Origin: Protofrankia sp963555915
GTDB lineage: Bacteria; Actinomycetota; Actinomycetes; Frankiales; Frankiaceae
Reading direction: 5' to 3'
NCBI RefSeq assembly: GCF_963555915.1
Contig: NZ_CAUVXL010000179.1
Span: 1 to 27,562, forward strand
Length of the DNA: 27,562 nucleotides
Made by a program: the position numbers and the translations under genes. The notes under the pieces are model-generated. The model ran no database searches, was not told the origin of the DNA, and worked only from the letters and a program-made list of their open reading frames with translations. Positions 8,385 through 14,814 of this stretch are shown here, piece by piece (position 1 is the stretch's first letter; every line of letters begins with the position of its first letter).

Positions 8385-8773
8385 GGCCCGACCAGCACGC
8401 GAACACCCGACCCGATGACACTCGCCGGCAGTTGGCCACACTGGGTCACCGAACAGCCCGTATAGGCCATCGGCTGCCCCTGGGCCAGTACCGTCGTGCT
8501 GCCCACGATCACCTGGCCGCGCTGCATCGTGGGCACCATGAACGGGTCGCTGGCATGCAGACCGACGTGCGGCGGGGTGTTGGTCCCGGCACAGCCCACC
8601 ACCGCGACCGGCTGCCCGCCGACGAGAACACGGGTCGCGAGACCCTCGGTCAGCGGCGCGGCGAACGGCAGCGGTGCAGGCGAGGGCATCGGAGCGCCGG
8701 ACGGGCTCGGAACCTGGTGAATCGCACAGAAACCGATGACCTGGTCACCGGCGATGACGGCCGCGGCTCCCAC
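8381..8773 (-). CDS. eCIS PAAR-type spike tip protein (Afp10/Pvc10)
   Basis: A protein of about 130 residues. The GTG at 8773 (VGAAAVIAGDQVIGFCAIH) is preferred because an AAGGGAGA site lies 6-7 bases before it; an ATG at 8791 would add six residues. Motifs typical of the eCIS PAAR family are visible: PSPSGAPMPSPAPLPFAAPL, TRVLVGGQPVAVVGC, NTPPHVGLHASDPFMVP and GSTTVLAQGQPMAYTGC. PAAR proteins cap the spike with a sharp cone bound by a metal ion through His/Cys residues, and effectors can be loaded through them. It sits 58 bases after the spike gene and overlaps the next gene by ATGA. Confidence 0.88.
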   Translation of the reverse strand: MGAAAVIAGDQVIGFCAIHQVPSPSGAPMPSPAPLPFAAPLTEGLATRVLVGGQPVAVVGCAGTNTPPHVGLHASDPFMVPTMQRGQVIVGSTTVLAQGQPMAYTGCSVTQCGQLPASVIGSGVRVLVGP

Positions 8774-8831
8774 CTGCGGTCTCCCTTCCATCCGATCAAT
8801 CTGCGAGCAGTTCCCACCCGGACAGTTCCGG

Positions 8832-10574
8832 TCAGTTAAGTTTGATCACAGCACCCTGCACGGTTACATCCGCGCTGCTACGCAGCGTCAGGCCCGCATC
8901 CGCGGAGATCGAGCCCTTGCCGCGCGCGGAGATGTCCAGATCGCCGTCGGCGGACACGCTCAGCTTTCCCTTGGCCCGAACGGTCACATCCGCCTCGGTC
9001 TCCACCGTCAGGCCACCCCCGTCGTGGTCGAGCAGAATCCGGACCCGGCCGCCGCTGGTCGCAATCTCGATTCGCTCGGCGCCGTCGGCGTCGCTCACGA
9101 CGATCTCGTGACCCTTGCGGCTGCGCAGCCCCCGGCGGACCACCTGGCCGGCCGCGCCGTCGACGCCGCCGTCGAACGGCGGCGCGTCCACCCCGTTGTA
9201 CAAGCCACCGATGACGAACGGGCGGCGCGGATCACCCTGCTCGAAGATGACGAGAACCTCGTCGTCGACCTCCGGCAGCACCAGCAACCCACGATCGGGA
9301 CCGGCGCCGGGCATCGCCACCCGCGCCCAGTCGGATTCATAATCCTCGGACAGCCACGGCAACTTCACCCGCACCCGGCCGCGGTGCTCGGGATCGGTGA
9401 TGTTCGTGACGACAGCGGGCACGGCACCGGCGATGCCCGGACGGCGTGGCCGCGGCGCCGAGGTGAGCCCCAGCAGCGAACGGTCGTGTGATCCGCTCGC
9501 GGTGAACCGGGTCCGATAACCCGATCTCCCGAACACATGCTCGGCATGGGAGAGGGTGAACCTGCCGTCGAGGCGACCGCCGGTCTGTCCGACACTCACC
9601 GCCACCCCGGCCAGCAACCGAGGGTCGCCGTGCGCGACTCCCTCTGCAGCCAGGCTGGTGCTCGCGATCCGTTCCGCCGCGGCCTGCGCCGCCGCGTCGC
9701 ATTCCGCCTGGGTCGCCAGGGGCAGCGACACGGTGACGTGCCGGGCCGCCGTACCACCGGACCCACCAGCGCCGGAACCACCCGGGGCGAGGTCGCCCGG
9801 CGTGTCGCGGACCTGCGCCGCGCGGGTGCGCGCCGGTGCCGTGGCCACCAGTTCCCGCTTGTTGCGGTCGTCCCAGCCGCGAACCTCCACCTCGGCGACC
9901 TGCTGGGCTGCTGTGACCCGAGCGCAGAACACCTCCAGGTTGCCACCCGGCGTCAGCGCGAGCCTGTCCTGGCTGTCATAATTGCCCGGCTGCGGACCGT
10001 CGCCCGCGTCGGTCGGCCGGACGAAATCCAGCCTGCCCGCGCGGATGAGCAGCTGGCGGTCGATCTCGCGGGCACGCCGGCCAAGGAACTCCCAGTGGGT
10101 CTCGTTCACCTGACCTACATGATCGTGTACGACGGACGTCGCCTGGATCGTCCCGGTCGCGATCCCCACCTCGGTGGCTATCCGTCGGACCAGATCGGAA
10201 TCGGTGACATTGGCGTAGGTTGCCGTGTGCACACCGTTGAACAGCGCGTACGAGCTGTCATAGCCGACCGCGGTGGCGGTGGCGCCCCGCTCGTCATACT
10301 CGAAGCCGAGGCTGTAGATCGTGCCCTCGAACAGGGTCTGCTCCGCGGTATCACCAGGACGGACCGCAGCGACCCGCAGTGCCGCCCGGAATTCGAAACC
10401 TGCCCGGGTGAGCATCTCCCGCCCCGGGTCGTCGAGAACGAGCCGACAGGAGTCCGGCGCGGCCAGATCACTGTTCACCACTACCGTACGGACACACTCG
10501 GCGACCTCAAGGGGTACCCGGCGACCATCGAGGTAGAGGGCGGGCAGTGCCCCGTAGGTGTTCTCGGGTGGCAC
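8832..10574 (-). CDS. eCIS spike protein, VgrG-like (Afp8/Pvc8)
   Basis: The protein has 580 residues from GTG 10574, four bases after the LysM gene stop. The longer open frame to 10721 runs antiparallel-free over the LysM gene and gives a Cys-rich, non-family N-terminus, so it is rejected as start. Residues 1-350 resemble the gp27-like hub of phage late control protein D. The block GIAGAVPAVVTNITDPEHRGRVRVKLPW... (about 390) begins the gp5-like OB domain, with WARVAMPGAGPDRGLLVLPEVDDEVLV, and DPRRPFVIGGLYNG after it. The C-terminus is a short beta-helix of alternating ADVTVRAKGKLSVSADGDL-type strands. It forms the central spike trimer. Confidence 0.9.
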   Translation of the reverse strand: MPPENTYGALPALYLDGRRVPLEVAECVRTVVVNSDLAAPDSCRLVLDDPGREMLTRAGFEFRAALRVAAVRPGDTAEQTLFEGTIYSLGFEYDERGATATAVGYDSSYALFNGVHTATYANVTDSDLVRRIATEVGIATGTIQATSVVHDHVGQVNETHWEFLGRRAREIDRQLLIRAGRLDFVRPTDAGDGPQPGNYDSQDRLALTPGGNLEVFCARVTAAQQVAEVEVRGWDDRNKRELVATAPARTRAAQVRDTPGDLAPGGSGAGGSGGTAARHVTVSLPLATQAECDAAAQAAAERIASTSLAAEGVAHGDPRLLAGVAVSVGQTGGRLDGRFTLSHAEHVFGRSGYRTRFTASGSHDRSLLGLTSAPRPRRPGIAGAVPAVVTNITDPEHRGRVRVKLPWLSEDYESDWARVAMPGAGPDRGLLVLPEVDDEVLVIFEQGDPRRPFVIGGLYNGVDAPPFDGGVDGAAGQVVRRGLRSRKGHEIVVSDADGAERIEIATSGGRVRILLDHDGGGLTVETEADVTVRAKGKLSVSADGDLDISARGKGSISADAGLTLRSSADVTVQGAVIKLN

Positions 10575-10578
10575 CGTC

Positions 10579-11253
10579 TCACCGCCCGTCCAGGTCGGCC
10601 CGGGAAGGCAGCAGCAGGTGCCGCCCGATCGGCAGCCGCATCGGATCATCAACGCCGTTGACCTCGGCCAGCGCCCGCCAACATGCGGCGTCGCCGTAGG
10701 TCCGGTACGCGATGCCGGCAAGTGTGTCGCCCAGCGTTATCTCATGGGAACGCCGGGCGGCGCGCGCCCCGGACGTCGGGTTGGTCCCGGCTACCGGCTG
10801 CGGGGTCGCCTTCATCCCTAGCGACACCTCGGCCCGGATCGGTGCCCCGGACCGGCTGAACAGCACGCAATTGGCCTCGACGCTGGTGAGATGGCCGACG
10901 AACTTACGGTCCAGACCGACCGCGAAACCACCCCAGTTGAACAGCAGCTCGGGTGGGCTCGGCGACGGCCCGTTGCGGGAGTCCTCGGTCGGGTTCGTCC
11001 AGTCCATGAACTGCTGTATCTCGACCATTACGCTGTGCCCCGGCCGTGCGCTCGCGTCCAGCAGCAGGCTGAACTGCATCTCCACCTCACCTGGGCCGCG
11101 ATAGTGCGGGCGGGCCGAATCCCGGGCCGCCTGGACCGGCTCGCGGTGGAACTCCGCGCGTTTGGCCATCCGTACCGTCGACGGGTTGAAGTGGAAGGTG
11201 ACCCTCGTCCCCGGGTGGTCACGCTCACACAGATATGCCTTTGCAAACTCCAT
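10579..11253 (-). CDS. eCIS LysM-domain baseplate protein (Afp7/Pvc7, gp53-like)
   Basis: A protein of 224 residues. The N-terminus (KAYLCERDHPGTRVTFHFNPSTV) matches the usual start of the eCIS/phage LysM baseplate connector. The middle has a beta-rich core with FMDWTNPTEDSRNGPSPSPPELLFNWGG. The C-terminal LysM domain runs from about residue 170 (SHEITLGDTLAGIAYRTYGD) to PIGRHLLLPS near 215. In contractile systems this protein clamps wedge and hub, rather than binding cell wall as free LysM enzymes do. ATG 11253 has an AAGGGGG site in front. The gap to the previous gene is 29 bases. Confidence 0.9.
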   Translation of the reverse strand: MEFAKAYLCERDHPGTRVTFHFNPSTVRMAKRAEFHREPVQAARDSARPHYRGPGEVEMQFSLLLDASARPGHSVMVEIQQFMDWTNPTEDSRNGPSPSPPELLFNWGGFAVGLDRKFVGHLTSVEANCVLFSRSGAPIRAEVSLGMKATPQPVAGTNPTSGARAARRSHEITLGDTLAGIAYRTYGDAACWRALAEVNGVDDPMRLPIGRHLLLPSRADLDGR

Positions 11254-11282
11254 CGCGACCCCCTTAGGTCACCAGTTGGTAA

Positions 11283-11708
11283 TCACTGGGCCAGAAACCC
11301 CTGGTGGGCGAGTTCGAGCGTTTCGGTGGCGACCTTTGCCTGGTCCGTTGACAGGTGGGGTCCGCTGTAGCGAACGGGGCACACACCCATCATCGTCCAC
11401 TCCGCGACCGGCTCCCGGTTGTCATTGAAGGCTACGATCGTCGCGACCGCCGGCCGACCGCTGCCCTCCCGCCGGAACGAGCTGAACCACCCGCTCAGCC
11501 CCTTGGTCGACCCGTCGACCGGACGGGTGAGTTTGAGGTTCTGATAGTGGACGCGCCCGAGCAGCTGGTGCTGGAATCCGTTCTCGCCGCCCTCGTCGTA
11601 GGTTTTCACCTCGTAACTGGCCTCCAGCCCCTCGATCGCGGTAAACGCGCCAAGATTGACAGCATCAATCACGACATCGAAGCGGAGGCTGTTCGCGGGC
11701 TCGGACAC
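11283..11708 (-). CDS. eCIS second tube protein (tube initiator, Afp5/Pvc5-like)
   Basis: This 141-residue phage T4 gp19-like tube protein starts at GTG 11708 with AGGAG about ten bases upstream. Visible family features are the N-terminal FDVVIDAVNLGAFTAIEGL (the first strand and the Gly-Leu turn), GENGFQHQLLGRVHYQNLKLTRPVD in the middle and the C-terminal ETLELAHQGFL. It differs clearly from the first tube protein at 14292-14732. Two different tube subunits are usual in eCIS: the main one stacks, and the second joins the tube to the baseplate. Its place next to the LysM gene fits the second role. Confidence 0.88.
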   Translation of the reverse strand: MSEPANSLRFDVVIDAVNLGAFTAIEGLEASYEVKTYDEGGENGFQHQLLGRVHYQNLKLTRPVDGSTKGLSGWFSSFRREGSGRPAVATIVAFNDNREPVAEWTMMGVCPVRYSGPHLSTDQAKVATETLELAHQGFLAQ

Positions 11709-11740
11709 GGGTTGGCTCCTGGTATGCGAGATCAGGCTGG

Positions 11741-13729
11741 TCAGGCGGGATCGGCGAGCAGGCCGCGACGCTCGCGGTCGGCAAGTAGGTCGGCCCGGAG
11801 CCGACGGGTAATGCGTTCGTACAGCTCGTCCACCAGGGCGGGCAGATCGATCTGCGGTGACGCGGACTCGCCGCTCCCCGCTGCGGAGAGGGTGGCCGGT
11901 GGCGGTGCCGGTGCCGGTGCCGGTGGCACGGCAACATCCACCTGCCGTGCGACAACCACGTCGCTGGACCTGACGATCGGCTGCCCACGATGTGGCGCCG
12001 CAGTCACGCCGGGGACTGCGGGGACGGGCGTGGCGGTTCGGGCGACAGTCGGACTCCGCGCGATAGTTGGACTCCGCGCGATAGTTGGAATCGCCCCGTC
12101 CCGGACGATCGGGCCGAGGCCGACCAGCCGCCGGTCTCGCGGTGTTTCCGGCAGCGTCGGCAGCTCGACGAGCAGACGTGGGCCGCGGCTCTCCACGCTC
12201 GCTTCAGCCGGGCCATCGGCATGATCCGCGGCCGGCATCACCTGGCCGGTGCTGTCCGAGCTTTCCCCGCCTTGCCGTCCGGGTGCGGATGCCGGTCCTG
12301 CAGATCTACTCCGTCGATCCACAACGAACCCTGCGCCCGCTGATCGAGCGCCGTCATCCAGCAGCCTCCCGGCGCTACGCGCCACTGCGGAGACGGACGA
12401 CTGTGCCACCGTAGGCGGCTGGGCATCACCGGCGACGGTCCGCGGAGATGGAGCGGTTTGCTCCACGACAACATCGTCCGTCTCGCCGGTCGGCCCGGAC
12501 AGCACCGTATCGATGTGGTCGTCGTCAATATGGACGTCAGGGCGATGCACAAGGGCGTCCGGCCGGGTGGATGCCGCCGCACGCGACACGGGAGTGGATC
12601 GCTCGGAGTTGGATCCTGGTTGGGTGCGGGCGGTGTCGTGTGATCCGCGCGAGCCGGTGTCAGGCCGGACCGTGACAGGTAGCCCGAGACCCCGCCGGAG
12701 CACCGGCGCGACGCTCGGGGCGGGAGACACGCCGCCGGTAGCAACCTCGATCACACGGCCACGCCGGGGACGCCCGGATCCGACCCGAGGAACTCCGGAG
12801 CCAGGCTGTCCGATGTCAGGCCGTCCGTTGGGCTCGATTCCGTCACGTTCTGCTCTGCTGTGCTCCGCGGAACGGTTGTGCTCCGCGGAACGCATGATCG
12901 ATAGTCCGGCAAGGGACTCCCCGGACGTGGAAGCCACCGACGGATGCACCCCCGGCGCGGCAGGATCGACAGCAGCTGGCTCTCCATCGTTCGTGACGGG
13001 ACGTGGCCCGAGGCTGCGGACCAGCGGGGCGGGCAGCGATCCGGCCGCCCGCGCCACGCTCGGGACACCGGCGGTATGGGCGCGCACGGTGGGCAGCGGC
13101 CGGATCGGAAAGGCCGCACCAGCCCCGGCGTGACGCGCGCCAGCGGGACCGTCACCGGCAAATGCTGCCGGGAACAGACCGTCGGTTCCGGTCGTCACGT
13201 CGCGCGCAGGCATCATCTCGGACGCGGGATCGATGGCCATGGCAGTGGCCGGGACCTCGACCGTCGGCGCCGCACCTAGGCCGCCTGGCCCACGGGCAAC
13301 CGTCTCCCCCGCATCGGGGGATCGGCGAGCGGGGCCCTGACGCGGCCAGGCGAACATCCGGGACGACGAACCGACGTCCGCGGCCTTCCGGCGGTCCATG
13401 GCCTTCCGACGCAACGGTGCCGTCCCCGAACGCACCGGGATGATGCTCGGCACGGGGATGGTCGTCATCGCCCGAAAGGAGCCACCGGCGGCCATCGGAC
13501 TGACCTCATGGGAGAGTCTCTGCAGGACTACCGGCGCGGGCACACGGCTGCCCAGGCCACGCGCGAAACCGACCGGATCGGCCGTGACCGGATGCGGCCC
13601 GGCGGAACGGGTGATCGGCGCAAGCCCCTCCCATCCCGAGGTCGCCGCGGCCGGCGTGGCGGCCACAGGTGCCCGCTGCGCGGACCCGGCGGCGCTGCGC
13701 TGCCGTGGGCGCCACGGACGTCCCCACAT
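11741..13729 (-). CDS. 662-residue intrinsically disordered eCIS protein with a conserved C-terminal helix
   Basis: Apart from its last 40 residues the protein is a low-complexity Pro/Ala/Ser/Arg/Gly-rich chain without a recognisable fold. It shows short self-repeats (RSAEHNRSAEHSR; ARSPTIARSPTVART; PPAPAPAPPPA). The C-terminus (PQIDLPALVDELYERITRRL then RADLLADRERRGLLAD) is predicted to be an amphipathic helix. By my memory of such loci, this ending recurs in an otherwise variable, disordered protein of actinobacterial eCIS clusters. The reading frame is real: very high GC3, a strong GGAGAGGAG site before ATG 13729, and only 3 bases after the DUF6760-like gene. Role not established; a tape-measure substitute or cargo adaptor are guesses. 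It contains an 18-bp tandem duplication (12053-12088). Confidence 0.75.
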   Translation of the reverse strand: MWGRPWRPRQRSAAGSAQRAPVAATPAAATSGWEGLAPITRSAGPHPVTADPVGFARGLGSRVPAPVVLQRLSHEVSPMAAGGSFRAMTTIPVPSIIPVRSGTAPLRRKAMDRRKAADVGSSSRMFAWPRQGPARRSPDAGETVARGPGGLGAAPTVEVPATAMAIDPASEMMPARDVTTGTDGLFPAAFAGDGPAGARHAGAGAAFPIRPLPTVRAHTAGVPSVARAAGSLPAPLVRSLGPRPVTNDGEPAAVDPAAPGVHPSVASTSGESLAGLSIMRSAEHNRSAEHSRAERDGIEPNGRPDIGQPGSGVPRVGSGRPRRGRVIEVATGGVSPAPSVAPVLRRGLGLPVTVRPDTGSRGSHDTARTQPGSNSERSTPVSRAAASTRPDALVHRPDVHIDDDHIDTVLSGPTGETDDVVVEQTAPSPRTVAGDAQPPTVAQSSVSAVARSAGRLLDDGARSAGAGFVVDRRSRSAGPASAPGRQGGESSDSTGQVMPAADHADGPAEASVESRGPRLLVELPTLPETPRDRRLVGLGPIVRDGAIPTIARSPTIARSPTVARTATPVPAVPGVTAAPHRGQPIVRSSDVVVARQVDVAVPPAPAPAPPPATLSAAGSGESASPQIDLPALVDELYERITRRLRADLLADRERRGLLADPA
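12053..12088. repeat. 18-bp perfect tandem duplication in the disordered-protein gene
   Basis: ACTCCGCGCGATAGTTGG is repeated exactly, head to tail. It codes an IARSPT repeat and keeps the frame. Confidence 0.9.
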
Positions 13730-13732
13730 CAG

Positions 13733-13894
13733 CTACTCCTCTCCGGATACCGGCTGGTCGGTCATGGTCCGGGCCGCAGCGAGAAAGTGCTGACGGTCGG
13801 GGTGCTCGAGGTCGAGGATTTCCGCCAGCGACCAGTGGAAGCAGGCGGCGACGTACGCGACCTCGTCGAGCAGGCGGTCGGCCGCGTACGTCAG
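13733..13894 (-). CDS. 53-residue DUF6760-like eCIS protein with an apparent CTG start codon
   Basis: This small gene fills the space between the tail-assembly and disordered-protein genes. After the initiator it reads TYAADRLLDEVAYVAACFHW, then SLAEILDLEHPDRQHFLAAA, which matches my memory of the DUF6760 pattern (M-T-Y-P-x-D-R-L-x-E-E-V-A-Y-V-A-x-x-F-H-W...DLEHxDR). DUF6760 proteins are short, helical members of eCIS and phage-tail operons that usually follow the tail-assembly gene, exactly as here. An in-frame TGA lies six codons before the CTG, and no ATG, GTG or TTG precedes the conserved part; the first ATG is codon 43. The CTG overlaps the TGA of the upstream gene as CTGA, the same geometry as the ATGA junctions elsewhere in the operon, with a G-rich GGGGGGAT just before. 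Confident as a gene; the exact initiator is inferred. Confidence 0.8.
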   Translation of the reverse strand: MTYAADRLLDEVAYVAACFHWSLAEILDLEHPDRQHFLAAARTMTDQPVSGEE

Positions 13895-14295
13895 GATCCC
13901 CCCGGAGCATCACCGGCCACATCGACGGTGAAGGCGTGGCTGCACGACGGGCAGGTCACGGCGGCGTGGGTGTGGCCCTCCTGATTGATCCGCCGGTACA
14001 GGTCCTGGAGGAAAGCGAGGTCCGGGGCGAACAGTCCTTCGATCACGGCCGGGGTGACGGCCCCGACCGAGCCGAGCCGGGTGATGACCCGGGCCAGCAG
14101 CAGGACGGTCAGGTATGCCTCGTTGTCCCGGACCCTGGGGTCGCGCAACGGCATGATCTCGTCACGAGCGGTCGCCAGCCGCATCACTCCATCGCGGTGG
14201 CGCTGACCGGAGTCGTCCACGTAGCCACGCGGAAGCTCGAAGGCGAACTCGGTCGTCAGCCCGCGCGGTGACTCCGTGGGTGCCACCGTGGTCAT
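13891..14295 (-). CDS. eCIS phage-tail assembly protein (gp41-like chaperone)
   Basis: A protein of 134 residues starting at ATG 14295, which overlaps the tube gene stop as ATGA. The sequence GLTTEFAFELPRGYVDDSGQ then HRDGVMRLATARDEIMPLRDPRV and NEAYLTVLLLARVITRLG is the usual pattern of phage tail assembly proteins placed just after the tube gene. Near the end a CPSCSH...FTVDV motif suggests a small Cys/His metal knuckle (about 115-120). In contractile phages and eCIS these small proteins are thought to help tube or tape-measure folding and are often absent from the finished particle. It ends in the CTGA overlap with the DUF6760-like gene. Confidence 0.85.
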   Translation of the reverse strand: MTTVAPTESPRGLTTEFAFELPRGYVDDSGQRHRDGVMRLATARDEIMPLRDPRVRDNEAYLTVLLLARVITRLGSVGAVTPAVIEGLFAPDLAFLQDLYRRINQEGHTHAAVTCPSCSHAFTVDVAGDAPGGS

Positions 14296-14732
14296 GCCAG
14301 CTCAAGCCCTTCGTGGACGAGCGTGACCTCCTCGATGGCGATCTCGCTCCCGCCGGCCTGAAGATTGCTGATGCTCACCTTGGACGGCCAGGCGTTGCGG
14401 AAGTTGAACCGGACCTTCTCGCCGCGCTGATAGTCATAAAGGACGACCGACCCATCCTTACGGGCATCGTCGATCTTTCCTTCCTGGACGAGCTTGATCC
14501 ATTTCCACCAGGCCGGATCATCGGTCTTACCCCGTTTGAGCTGGATGTCACCCCACTTGCGGGCTCCGGGCAGTTTCTTGATGACCGGGATGCCGCCCTT
14601 CTTGTTCTCCTTGTGCTCGATCACCTGGATCTCCGCACTCAGCCCGGAGACCTCCTTGAACTGGGCGATCGCCACACCTTGGATCTCGATCTGATAGGCG
14701 TAATTACCGAGCGCGTCCTCACCGATGGGCAT
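14292..14732 (-). CDS. eCIS inner tube protein (T4 gp19-like, Afp1/Pvc1)
   Basis: A protein of 146 residues with the standard tail-tube pattern: GEDALGNYAYQIEIQGVAIA, FKEVSGLSAEIQVIEHKE, PGARKWGDIQLKRGKTDD, then WWKWIKLVQEGKIDDARKDG and the C-terminal IEEVTLVHEGLEL. These hexamer-forming subunits stack to make the hollow tube that is pushed out when the sheath contracts. ATG 14732 is preceded by a clear AAGGAGA site. It lies 82 bases after the sheath stop, the largest gap of the upstream operon, and it is noticeably Lys-rich and less GC-biased than neighbouring genes, as expected for a highly expressed structural protein. Confidence 0.95.
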   Translation of the reverse strand: MPIGEDALGNYAYQIEIQGVAIAQFKEVSGLSAEIQVIEHKENKKGGIPVIKKLPGARKWGDIQLKRGKTDDPAWWKWIKLVQEGKIDDARKDGSVVLYDYQRGEKVRFNFRNAWPSKVSISNLQAGGSEIAIEEVTLVHEGLELA

Positions 14733-14753
14733 CGGCGTCTCCTTGTCGTCTTA

Positions 14754-14785
14754 CTGGAGCATCGTCCTGCTGGAGCATCGTCCTG
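14754..14785. repeat. 16-bp perfect tandem duplication between sheath and tube genes
   Basis: CTGGAGCATCGTCCTG occurs twice in succession in the 82-base space between the two genes. A second, 15-base-period repeat of GCTATTCGTCG (14799-14809, 14814-14824) covers the sheath stop, so the sheath end GACGAATAG is present twice in DNA. Confidence 0.9.
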
Positions 14786-14814
14786 ATTTCGTCGACCGGC
14801 TATTCGTCGAGCCG

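Noticed and set aside
10575..10721. Longer start for the VgrG-like gene at 10721
   Set aside because: It overlaps the LysM coding region and gives a Cys/Arg-rich peptide unlike the family. GTG 10574 four bases after the LysM stop fits the operon.
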